Positions 46,883-54,889 of a DNA stretch of 64,000 bases are shown here, in pieces. Both the position numbers and the translations under genes were made by a program. The stretch is from JAIBJN01 sp963802795. Its GTDB lineage: Bacteria > Actinomycetota > Thermoleophilia > Gaiellales > Gaiellaceae. The stretch is taken from assembly GCA_963802795.1 (NCBI GenBank), contig CAWDJV010000005.1, positions 496,001-560,000 of the forward strand. The letters run 5' to 3'. Below the pieces are notes generated by a model. The model had not been told where the DNA came from and ran no database searches. It saw only the letters and a program-made list of their open reading frames with translations. Position 1 is the stretch's first letter, and every line of letters begins with the position of its first letter.

Positions 46883-48136
46883 ATGTCGCAGAACGGACGC
46901 AGGCGGGTCGTTGTCACGGGCATGGGAGCCGTGACGCCGCTCGGCAACGACGTCGAGACCTTCTGGGAGAACCTCGTCGCGGGAAAGAGCGGCGCGGCGC
47001 CGATCGAGGCCTTCGATCCGTCCGAATTCGCCGTTCACTTCGCCTGCGAGCTGAAGGACTTCGACCCTACGAAGTGGATCGAATACCGCAAGGCGCGTCG
47101 GATGGACCGATTCACCCAGATGGTCCTGGCCGCCGCGCGCATGGCCGAGGAGGACTCCGGCTTCGAGGTCGAGCCCGAGAGCGAGCGGACGGGTGTTTCG
47201 GTCGCCACCGGGATCGGAGGGCTGCAGAGCTTCCAGGACTGCTACGACCAGCTTCTCGATCGAGGGCCGGATCGGGTCAACCCGCTTGCGATCACCGCGA
47301 TCATCCCGAACATGGGCGCGGCCTGGGTCTCGATGGAGCTCGGGACGCGCGGCCCCCTCACCTCCGAGTGCACGGCGTGCGCCGCCTCGAACATGGCCAT
47401 CGGAGAGGCGATGGATGCCATCCACCTCGGCCGCGCGGATGTCATGTTCGCCGGAGGGACCGAGGCGGGGATCACGAAGGTCGGCATCGGCGGTTTCGCC
47501 GCCATGCGGGCGCTCTCGCGCCGCAACGACGACCCGGCGGCGGCGAGCAGGCCGTTCGACGCCGAGCGGGACGGGTTCGTGATGGGCGAAGCCGCCGCGA
47601 TCGTCGTGCTCGAGGAGCTCGAGCACGCGAAGAAGCGTGACGCCAAGATCTATGCCGAGTTCGTGGGCTACGGCGTCTCGTCGGACGCCCAGCACATCAC
47701 GGAGCCGGACCCGACGGGACGGCATCCGGCGCGGGCGATGACGATGGCGATGGAGGATGCGGGCATCAACGCGGACGAGATCGACTACATCAACGCACAC
47801 GGGACGTCGACCCCGCTCGGCGACTCGGCCGAGACGCGTGTCATCAAGGTGGCGCTCGGCGAGGAGAAGGCGCGGAAGACGCCGATCTCCTCCACGAAGG
47901 GAGCAACGGGCCACTGCCTGGGAGGGTCCGGAGCGATCGAGGCGATCATCTCGCTGCTCGCGGTCCAGCGGGACGTCGTCCCGCCCACGATCAACTACGA
48001 GGTTCCCGACCCCGAGTGCGACCTCGACTACATCCCGAACGAGGCGCGTGAGTGGAAGACCGACGCGGCGCTCTCGAACAACTTCGGGTTCGGCGGGCAC
48101 AACGCCTGCCTCGTCGCCACCAAGTTCAGGGACTGA
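46883..48136 (+). CDS. fabF: Beta-ketoacyl-ACP synthase II FabF
   Basis: A 417-residue elongating ketosynthase. The catalytic Cys lies in TSECTACAASNMAIGEA near residue 170, the two His in NAHGTSTPLGDSAE and GATGHCLGGSGAIE, and the end SNNFGFGGHNACLV is typical. It follows fabG after six bases, with GGGGGAG as ribosome binding site. An acpP gene, commonly found between fabG and fabF, is absent here. Confidence 0.95.
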   Translation: MSQNGRRRVVVTGMGAVTPLGNDVETFWENLVAGKSGAAPIEAFDPSEFAVHFACELKDFDPTKWIEYRKARRMDRFTQMVLAAARMAEEDSGFEVEPESERTGVSVATGIGGLQSFQDCYDQLLDRGPDRVNPLAITAIIPNMGAAWVSMELGTRGPLTSECTACAASNMAIGEAMDAIHLGRADVMFAGGTEAGITKVGIGGFAAMRALSRRNDDPAAASRPFDAERDGFVMGEAAAIVVLEELEHAKKRDAKIYAEFVGYGVSSDAQHITEPDPTGRHPARAMTMAMEDAGINADEIDYINAHGTSTPLGDSAETRVIKVALGEEKARKTPISSTKGATGHCLGGSGAIEAIISLLAVQRDVVPPTINYEVPDPECDLDYIPNEAREWKTDAALSNNFGFGGHNACLVATKFRD

Positions 48137-48148
48137 GCGGGACCGCGC

Positions 48149-48826
48149 GTGGGCGATCGCTGGGCTACGTTCGACTGCTACGGCACCCTCGTCGACTGGG
48201 AGGGCGGAATAGGCCGAGAGCTGGGACGGCTCTGGCCGGACGCCGACGGCGACGCGCTGCGCGAGCGCTACCACGAGATCGAGCCGCGGGTCCAGCTCGA
48301 CTCGGCGCTGCCCTACCGGGAGGTGCTGCGCGAGTCGCTCCTGCTCCTCGCCGATCACGAAGGGCTCGAGCTTCCCGCCGGGGAGGAGGACGCCCTCGCG
48401 AGCTCGCTGCCCTCCTGGCCCGTCTTTCCGGAGGTTCCCGGCGCGCTCGGCGCCCTCCGCGAGCTCGGCTGGCGGCTCGTCATCCTCTCCAACACCGACC
48501 CGGACCTTCTCGACGCGTCGCTTGCCGCCATCGGCATCCCCGTGGACGGACGAGTCGTAGCTTCCGAGATCGGCTCGTACAAGCCGGCGCCCGCTCACTG
48601 GGAGGTCTTCTACGAGCGCTTCGGCGCCGAGCCCGGACAGCACGTCCACGTGGCGGCGAGCCTCTTCCACGACATCGCCCCGGCCGAGAGGCTGGGGATC
48701 GTGTCCGTCTGGATCAACCGCCTCGGGGAGACGAGCGACCTGCCCCGTGCCGCCGAGCTCGAAGATCTGGCGCGCCTCCCGGAGACTCTCGAGACGCTCC
48801 TCCCGCCCGAGTCGGGTGATCGGTAG
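48149..48826 (+). CDS. HAD-superfamily hydrolase, haloacid-dehalogenase type II-like
   Basis: A 225-residue HAD protein. Motif I is TFDCYGTLVDWEGG near residue 8, with Tyr two after the nucleophile Asp, the dehalogenase-like pattern; motif II is VILSNTD near residue 112; the motif III lysine is in GSYKPAPAHW; the acidic motif is VAASLFHDIAPAE. It follows fabF after 12 bases, possibly in the same transcript. The substrate is unknown. Confidence 0.82.
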   Translation: MGDRWATFDCYGTLVDWEGGIGRELGRLWPDADGDALRERYHEIEPRVQLDSALPYREVLRESLLLLADHEGLELPAGEEDALASSLPSWPVFPEVPGALGALRELGWRLVILSNTDPDLLDASLAAIGIPVDGRVVASEIGSYKPAPAHWEVFYERFGAEPGQHVHVAASLFHDIAPAERLGIVSVWINRLGETSDLPRAAELEDLARLPETLETLLPPESGDR

Positions 48827-48836
48827 CCTGGGCTCG

Positions 48837-49619
48837 ATGTCCCGGCTTCGCGCCCGCTGTCCGGATTGCAGGACGCTGACAGCCGTTGCGCTGGACGACG
48901 GGGCGTACGAATGCCACTCGTGCGGGCGCTCCTTCTCGGCGGGCCTCGTCCGGGTGCCGCGGGCGTGGGGGGCCGACGGCGAGTCCATGGCTGAAGCCGC
49001 CTACCTCGAGCTTCCCTACCCGGAGACGGGGGTGGTGGACGAGGATTCGCTCACCGAGCAGAATCTCGTCCTTGCCGCCGCTCTGCCACAGCGGCCCCTC
49101 GTGCTGGGCGGGTGCTGCTGCTCCCACGTGGGCGCTGTCGAGGGCCTCGCCACGCGCTACGGGCGCCTCGCCGTGGTCTGGTTCGACGCCCATGGCGATC
49201 TGAACACGCCGGAGAGCTCACCGAGCGGGAACCTCTGGGGGATGCCGCTGCGGATGCTCCTCGACTCGGGGACGGTTCACCCGCGGAACGTCGTCCTCGT
49301 CGGCGCTCGCAACCTCGATCCGCCCGAGGTCGAGTTCATCGCCGCGAGCGGGCTTCGCACCGGGGAGGACGAGATCGGCGACGCGCTCGCGGATGCGGAC
49401 GCGGTCTACGTCGCCTTCGACGTGGACGTGCTCGATCCCGACGACGACGTCGCGTGCTTCATGCCGGAGCCGGCCGGGCTGACGGTCCTCGAGGCCGCGG
49501 CCATTCTGCCGCGCGTCGTCGCGGAGCGCCCCCTGGCGGGGGCGGGGCTGTCGGGGCTCGCTCCCGCGCCTGCCAACAGCGAGCCGCTCGTCCGGCTCGT
49601 CTCTGCGCTCGGGCTCTAG
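48837..49619 (+). CDS. Arginase/ureohydrolase-fold protein with N-terminal zinc ribbon
   Basis: A 260-residue protein. Two CxxC knuckles (CPDC at residue 8, CHSC near 26) form a small zinc ribbon before a ureohydrolase-like domain. Metal-binding motifs are WFDAHGDLNTPESSPSGNLW and AFDVDVLDPDDDVACFMPEP. The first arginase motif (usually GGDHS) is altered to LGGCCCSHVGAVEG, with three cysteines. It sits between fatty-acid genes and accD. Whether it cleaves a guanidino compound is unclear because the substrate-loop residues are not the classical set. The start was chosen at the ATG before the first knuckle. Confidence 0.75.
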   Translation: MSRLRARCPDCRTLTAVALDDGAYECHSCGRSFSAGLVRVPRAWGADGESMAEAAYLELPYPETGVVDEDSLTEQNLVLAAALPQRPLVLGGCCCSHVGAVEGLATRYGRLAVVWFDAHGDLNTPESSPSGNLWGMPLRMLLDSGTVHPRNVVLVGARNLDPPEVEFIAASGLRTGEDEIGDALADADAVYVAFDVDVLDPDDDVACFMPEPAGLTVLEAAAILPRVVAERPLAGAGLSGLAPAPANSEPLVRLVSALGL

Positions 49620-49653
49620 GAGGCGAGCCGGAGGCCGTAAGATAGGCGCGGTC

Positions 49654-50499
49654 ATGGAGAGCCGCGTCGACGTCACCGTCGAGAACCGAGGAGTGCGCGC
49701 GGAGGACGACGGGAAGCGGCATCCGAACACCTGCCCGCGCTGCCACTCTCACTACCGGGACGACGAGCTCGAGCAGACGCTCGGCGTGTGCGCCCAGTGT
49801 GGGCACCACTTTCCGGTGAGAGCGCGGGAGCGGATCTCGCAGCTCGCCGACCGCGGGACCTTCGAGGAGCAGGACGCCGAGCTTCGCTCGGCCGATCCGC
49901 TGAGCTTCTTCGACCTCCGCGCCTACACCGACCGCCTGGCCGAGGCCGAGGTCGCAACCGGTCTGGGCGACGCCCTCATCGCCGGCGGAGCGGCGATCGA
50001 GCGCCGTGCCTGCGAGCTCGCGGTCATGGACTTCGCCTTCATGGGCGGCTCGATGGGAAGCGGCGTCGGGGAGAAGTTCGCCCGCGCGTGCGAGCGGGCC
50101 GCCTCTCGACAGGTGCCGCTCGTCTGCGTGACCGCGTCGGGGGGCGCCCGGATGCAGGAGGGGATTCTGTCGCTGATGCAGCTCCCGAAGACCGTGTGCG
50201 CGGTGGACGAGCTCCACGAGGCGCGCTCGGCGTTCATCTCGATCATGACCCATCCGACGACTGCAGGCGTGCTCGCGAGCTTCGCGAGCCTCGGGGACGT
50301 GATCGTCTCCGAGCCGGGAGCCTTGCTCGCGTTCACGGGCCCACGGGTGGTCCAGCAGACGACCCGCGAGAAGCTCCCCGACGACTTCGGCCTCGCGGAG
50401 TCGAATGCCCGCTTCGGGCACGTCGACGCGATCGTTCCGCGGGCCGAGCTCAGGCCCTTCGTCGGCAGGGTCCTCGCCATGTTTTCCAGGCCGCAGTGA
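49654..50499 (+). CDS. accD: Acetyl-CoA carboxylase carboxyltransferase beta subunit AccD
   Basis: A 281-residue subunit. The N-terminal zinc ribbon is CPRCHSHYRDDELEQTLGVC then AQCGHHFPVR. The crotonase-like core contains FMGGSMGSGVGEKFARACE, CVTASGGARMQEGILSLMQ, and ISIMTHPTTAGVLASFASLG, then FTGPRVVQQTTREKLP. It forms a complex with AccA to transfer carboxyl from biotin to acetyl-CoA, providing malonyl-CoA for the fab genes upstream. The 3' end overlaps accA as GTGA. Confidence 0.95.
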   Translation: MESRVDVTVENRGVRAEDDGKRHPNTCPRCHSHYRDDELEQTLGVCAQCGHHFPVRARERISQLADRGTFEEQDAELRSADPLSFFDLRAYTDRLAEAEVATGLGDALIAGGAAIERRACELAVMDFAFMGGSMGSGVGEKFARACERAASRQVPLVCVTASGGARMQEGILSLMQLPKTVCAVDELHEARSAFISIMTHPTTAGVLASFASLGDVIVSEPGALLAFTGPRVVQQTTREKLPDDFGLAESNARFGHVDAIVPRAELRPFVGRVLAMFSRPQ

Positions 50500-51446
50500 C
50501 GGACAGCACCTCGAGCCAGGTCGAGCAGCTGAAGCTGAAGGAGCGTCTCGCCAAGCTTCGCGACCTCCCGCTCCTGCGCGGTGTGGGCGTTTCCGGCGAG
50601 ATGGCTCGTCTCAAGCGCCAGCTCGACCGGATCGGGGCGGAGCCGAGCGCCGACGAGGTCTGGAACGCGGTCGAGCTCGCGCGCCACCAGGACCGGCCCT
50701 ACACGCTCGACTACGTCGAGCGCATCTGCGACGACTTCGTCGAGCTGCACGGCGACCGCATGCTCGCGGACGACCCCGCCATCGTCGCCGGGCTCGGGCG
50801 CTTCGACGGGCGCACCGTCGTCCTGATCGGGCACCAGAAGGGACGGGACATCCGCGAGCGGACGTTCCGGAACTTCGGCATGACCTACCCGGAGGGCTAC
50901 CGAAAGGCGATGCGGTCGATGGAGCTCGCCGACAGGCACGGATTCCCCGTGGTGACGCTGGTGGATACGCCCGGCGCCTATCCGGGCGTGACGGCCGAGC
51001 AGCACGGCCAGGGCGGCTGGATTGCCCGCTGCCAGCTCCTCATGGTGCGGCTCGGCGTGCCCAGCGTCGCCTGCGTGATCGGGGAAGGCGGCTCGGGAGG
51101 GGCGGTGGCGATCGCGCTCGCCGACCGAGTGCTCATGCAGCAGAACGCGATCTACTCCGTGATCTCACCCGAGGGCTGCGCCGCCATACTCTGGCGCGAC
51201 GCGGGCGAGGCCAAGAAGGCCGCCGCCGCGTTCAAGCCCGACGCCGCCCACTGCCTCGAGCTCGGCGTGGTGGACGGGATCGTCCCCGAGCCCGACGGCG
51301 GGGCGCACGCAGACCACGACGAAGCGGCCACTCTCCTCGCCGAAGCCCTGCGCGGCTCTCTGGCAGAGCTGGAGCGGCTCCAGCCCGAAGAGCGCCAAAG
51401 CCTGCGCAGGCGCAAGTTCCGCGGGATGGGCATCTACCTCGAGTAG
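50496..51446 (+). CDS. accA: Acetyl-CoA carboxylase carboxyltransferase alpha subunit AccA
   Basis: A 316-residue partner of AccD. Helical N terminus (EQLKLKERLAKLRDL), then ARHQDRPYTLDYVERICDDF, VELHGDRMLADDPAIVAGLG, FDGRTVVLIGHQKGRD, the NFGMTYPEGYRKAMRSMELA block, FPVVTLVDTPGAYPGVTAEQ and IGEGGSGGAVAIALADRVLM. The GTG start overlaps the accD stop. The biotin carboxylase and BCCP genes are not in the window. Confidence 0.95.
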   Translation: MTDSTSSQVEQLKLKERLAKLRDLPLLRGVGVSGEMARLKRQLDRIGAEPSADEVWNAVELARHQDRPYTLDYVERICDDFVELHGDRMLADDPAIVAGLGRFDGRTVVLIGHQKGRDIRERTFRNFGMTYPEGYRKAMRSMELADRHGFPVVTLVDTPGAYPGVTAEQHGQGGWIARCQLLMVRLGVPSVACVIGEGGSGGAVAIALADRVLMQQNAIYSVISPEGCAAILWRDAGEAKKAAAAFKPDAAHCLELGVVDGIVPEPDGGAHADHDEAATLLAEALRGSLAELERLQPEERQSLRRRKFRGMGIYLE

Positions 51447-51461
51447 AGGTGGAGAGTGGCG

Positions 51462-51490
51462 CAATCCACAGCGTCCACAGAGTTATCCCC
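51462..51490. other. Cluster of three DnaA-box-like 9-mers between accA and ligD
   Basis: CAATCCACA, GCGTCCACA and GTTATCCCC lie in the same orientation within 29 bases of a 71-base gap. Each has one to three mismatches to TTATCCACA. It is 24 kb from the origin. It could be a DnaA-binding or titration site, or chance in GC-rich DNA. Confidence 0.3.
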
Positions 51491-51517
51491 GATGTCCGGG
51501 AGCCCGCCGGGTAGCTC

Positions 51518-53838
51518 GTGCCGCGCCTGAACGAGTACGAGAAGAAACGCAGGAAGGGCAAGACGCCCGAGCCGTTCGGAGGGCGGAAGGGCGGCGGGCG
51601 CAAGCCGATCTTCGTCGTCCAGCGCCACGACGCCCGCCGTCTCCACTACGACTTCCGGCTCGAGCAGGGCGGCGCCCTGGCGAGCTGGGCCGTCCCGAAG
51701 GGGGTCCCGCTCGAGCGCGGACAACGCCATCTCGCCGTGCACGTCGAGGACCATCCGCTCGAGTACGCGACCTTCGAGGGCGAGATCCCAGCGGGCCAAT
51801 ACGGCGCCGGGACGGTGGAGATCTGGGACTCGGGGACGTACGAGCTGGTCGAGGAGAAGCCCGACGGCGGCCTGACCGTCCGCCTCGCGGGCGAGCGGCT
51901 GCAAGGCACCTGGACGCTCGTTCCCGCGAAGCTCGACGGCGACGAGAAGAACTGGCTCATCGTGCGCAAGCAGGACGACTCGGCCCAGCCCGCGAGGCGA
52001 GGTGGAGACGAGTACGTCCCCATGCAGGCGACCTCGTCCGAGCGCGTGCCGAGCGTCGCGGGCTGGCTCTTCGAGGTGAAGTGGGACGGCTACCGGGCGA
52101 TCGCCCGCGTGTCGGGCGGCGAGGCGACGCTCACGAGCCGCCGCGGCAACGACCTCACCGAGCGGTTCGCGGTTGTGGCGAGGGCGATCGAGCGGGCTGT
52201 TCGGACGCCCGACTGCGTCCTCGACGGCGAGGTCTGCGCGCTCGACGAGCGGGGACGCGCCAGCTTCTCGGTCATGCAACAGGGCTCGGGGCCGCTCGTC
52301 TACTACGCCTTCGACGCGCTCGAGATCGACGGCGAGCCGCTCCTGGACCTGCCCCTGAGCGAGCGCCGAGAGCGTCTCGAGGCGCTCGTCGACCCCCGAG
52401 GCGGCACCGTGAAGGTGTCGGAGGCGTTCGACGACGGCGATGCTCTCTACCAGGCTGCGGTCGCGCAGGGTCTCGAGGGCGTCGTCGCCAAGAAGGCCGA
52501 CTCCCGCTACCAGCCGGGCCGCCGGGTCCACGACTGGCTCAAGGTGAAGACGCACGGGAGGCAGGAGTTCGTGATCGCCGGCTACACGAAGGGGCAGGGC
52601 AAGCGGAGCGGCAGGCTCGGCTCGCTCGTCCTCGCCGTGCGCCGCGGAGGCGAGCTCCACTACGCGGGCAACTGCGGGACCGGCTTCTCGGAGGACGAGA
52701 TCGACCGGCTGCTGGCAAGTTGCGCCCGCTCGAGCGCCGGCAGTCGCCCTTCCCCGTCGTCCCGAAGATGCCGAAGGTGAAGAAGAGCGATGTCGTCTGG
52801 GTCGAGCCGAAGCTCGTGTGCGAGGTCGAGTTCGCCGAGTGGACGCACGACGGCAGGCTGCGCGCGCCCGTCTACAAAGGCCTGCGCGAGGACAAGGCGC
52901 CCGCGGACGTTCGCCGCGAGGAGCCTTATCGAGACGGAGATCACGCGCGGCAAGCGCACGCTTCGGCTCTCCAACCTCGACAAGGTCTTCTGGCCCGAGG
53001 AGGGCATCACGAAGGGCGACTTGATCGCCTACTTCCGGGAGATCGCGCCCGTCCTCGTTCCCCACCTGCGCGACAGGCCGTTCACCATGAAGCGCTACCC
53101 GGACGGGTGGCAGGGCAAGCACTTCTTCCAGAAGGACGCTCCCTCGCACATGCCCGACTGGATCCCCGCCCGGGCCTACATCTCGACGTCCCGCGAGTCC
53201 CGGCAGAAGCGGAAGATCCGCTACCCGCTCGTCAACGACGAGCTCGCCCTCCTGTGGATGGTGAACATGGGCTGTATCGACATGAACGCGTGGTATTCGC
53301 GGGTCGACAAGCCCGAGCGGCCGGACTGGGTGCTCTTCGACCTCGACCCGTCGCCCGACGTCGGCTTTCCGGAGGTCGTCCGCGTCGCGCTGCTGATCAA
53401 GGACGTGCTCGACGCACTCGGGCTCGTCGGTTTTCCGAAGACGAGCGGCGCCGACGGCTTCCACGTGCTCGTGCCGGTCGAGCGGCGCTACACCTACGCG
53501 CGTACACGCGAGTTCGCGGAGATCGTGGCCGGCACGCTCGCCCGCCTGCATCCGGGCCTCGTGACCACCGAGTGGGCGAAGGCGAAGCGGCGGGGAGTGC
53601 TGATCGACGCCAACCAGAACGGGGAGGGGAAGACGATCGCAGCGTCTACTCCGTCCGGCCGCGGGCCGGAGCGCCCGTCTCGACGCCGCTCCGCTGGGAG
53701 GAGGTGACCGAGGACCTCGATCCGCTCGACTTCACGACCGAGGTGGCCCTCGCCCGCGTCCAGCGGCACGGCGACCTCTTCGAGGGCGTCCTCACAACCC
53801 GCCAGTCGCTCGGGAAGGCGCTCGACGCCCTCCGCTGA
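51518..53838 (+). CDS. ligD: Multifunctional DNA ligase D (PE-LIG-POL order), three frame breaks
   Basis: Non-homologous end-joining protein. The 3'-phosphoesterase domain is first (FVVQRHDARRLHYDFRLEQG, YGAGTVEIWDSGTYE); next the ATP-dependent ligase (FEVKWDGYRAIARV with the AMP-acceptor Lys, DGEVCALDERGR, EGVVAKKADSRYQPGR, DWLKVK); last the primase/polymerase (NLDKVFWPEEGITKGDLIAY, FDLDPSPDVGF with metal Asps, KTSGADGFHVLVPV). Frame shifts near 52719, 52926 and 53641 each involve one base and both sides stay family-like, which suggests sequence errors. No ku gene is visible in the window. About 773 residues if repaired. Confidence 0.87.
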
Positions 53839-53844
53839 CGCCGT

Positions 53845-54624
53845 TCAGCCCGTGCTCGGCGTCCTGAGGAAGCTCCACCTCCGGCCGAGCGGCTCGAAGC
53901 CGAGCCGCTCGTAGAGCAGCTTCGGCCAGTCCTCGTCGTCGGCGAGGAGAAAGACGAAGTCGTGGCTCGAGCCCAGAGCCTCCTGCACCGCGCGCAGGAC
54001 CACGGAGCTCGCGTAGCCCCGTCCGCGGTGCTCGGGGTAAGTGGAGACGTCTTCGACCTGGGCCGTCTCCCCGTCCGAGTAGAGGGAGGTCCCGCTGACG
54101 GGCTTCCCGCCTACGCTCACGGCAAAGTGCCTGGTCTTGCCGGTGCGCGCTGCCAGCTCGCCGGCGTCGAGCACCGCTGCGACGACCTCGTCGTCTTGCG
54201 CCCACGGTTCCTCTCGGACGATCAACTCCCGAAGCGGTCGTAGTAGTGGTCCCTCGATCTCGCCGACCTCGGCCGTGACCACGCTGCGCTGGCCGGGGCC
54301 CCGGTACGCCATGAGGACGTAGCGCTCGTGCCGCCAGCCCAGGTCACGGAAGGCGGGAGCGAGCTCGGCGCCTGCCTGCTCGTCGAGGACGGCAATGCGG
54401 CGATGTGGATGGCCGGCTAGGCCGTGGAGCCGCTCGGCCTCGGCCGCCAGGGCCTCGGCGCTCACGTCGGCCGTGCGCTCGACGCGGAGGAGATTCAGGT
54501 CCCAGACCCGCGGAAAGCGGTCGGTGAAGAGCGCGTGGCCGAAGCGAAAGCCGATGATTCGGTCGACGCAGCGCTCACGCACCGCCTCTTCGAAGGCAAT
54601 CGCCCGCTCGAGCTCCGCATTCAT
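53845..54624 (-). CDS. GNAT-family acetyltransferase
   Basis: A 259-residue protein with a C-terminal GNAT domain: VEDVSTYPEHRGRGYASSVV contains the acetyl-CoA-binding R-G-x-G-x-A-type loop, followed by FLLADDEDWPKLLYERLGFE typical of strand and helix five. The N-terminal half (FRFGHALFTDRFPRVWDLNL) resembles a second, diverged GNAT lobe. The ATG chosen (MNAELERAIAFEEAV) is preferred to one 26 codons upstream. It converges on ligD with seven bases between stops. The substrate is unknown. Confidence 0.78.
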   Translation of the reverse strand: MNAELERAIAFEEAVRERCVDRIIGFRFGHALFTDRFPRVWDLNLLRVERTADVSAEALAAEAERLHGLAGHPHRRIAVLDEQAGAELAPAFRDLGWRHERYVLMAYRGPGQRSVVTAEVGEIEGPLLRPLRELIVREEPWAQDDEVVAAVLDAGELAARTGKTRHFAVSVGGKPVSGTSLYSDGETAQVEDVSTYPEHRGRGYASSVVLRAVQEALGSSHDFVFLLADDEDWPKLLYERLGFEPLGRRWSFLRTPSTG

Positions 54625-54695
54625 CCGATGAGGGTATGCCCTGCGCGCGTCGGGTCGACGGTCAAGACGCGGCTTGACGAAGGCGACCTGACTCA

Positions 54696-54724
54696 TTGAC
54701 ACCTGTCCCCCGGCTGGTTAAGAC
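54696..54724 (+). promoter_or_regulatory. Candidate promoter for the first M36 peptidase gene
   Basis: TTGACA and TAAGAC are separated by 17 bases, a good sigma-70 type match in otherwise GC-rich DNA. It gives a leader of about 160 bases before the ATG. The leader is GC-rich and I could not match it to a known riboswitch. Confidence 0.5.
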
Positions 54725-54860
54725 TTCCCCGGTCACAGGGACGCCCCGGGGCAGGCGGGGTAACGGACATGCCGCGCGCCCGGCAGGCTCGGCAGAGAGC
54801 GAAAGGAGAACGCCCAGGTCGAGATCGGTTCGGTCAGGACAGGCGACACAAACTTCGAGT

Positions 54861-54878
54861 CTGCCCGACCTCGGGCAG
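54861..54878 (+). promoter_or_regulatory. Hairpin just upstream of the M36-1 ribosome binding site
   Basis: An 8-bp perfect inverted repeat CTGCCCGA / TCGGGCAG with a two-base loop ends immediately before the purine-rich GAGGGGGG that precedes the ATG. It might modulate translation or mRNA stability. Minimal two-base loops are strained, so the inner pair probably opens. Confidence 0.35.
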
Positions 54879-54889
54879 GAGGGGGGAAC

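Noticed and set aside
46151..48988. A 945-codon open frame antisense to fabG-fabF
   Set aside because: Shadow frame across well-supported fatty-acid genes; no motif.
54725..54860. Possible riboswitch (cyclic dinucleotide type) in the M36-1 leader
   Set aside because: Short fragments such as GTCACAGGGACG look suggestive but the conserved core of known classes is not present.
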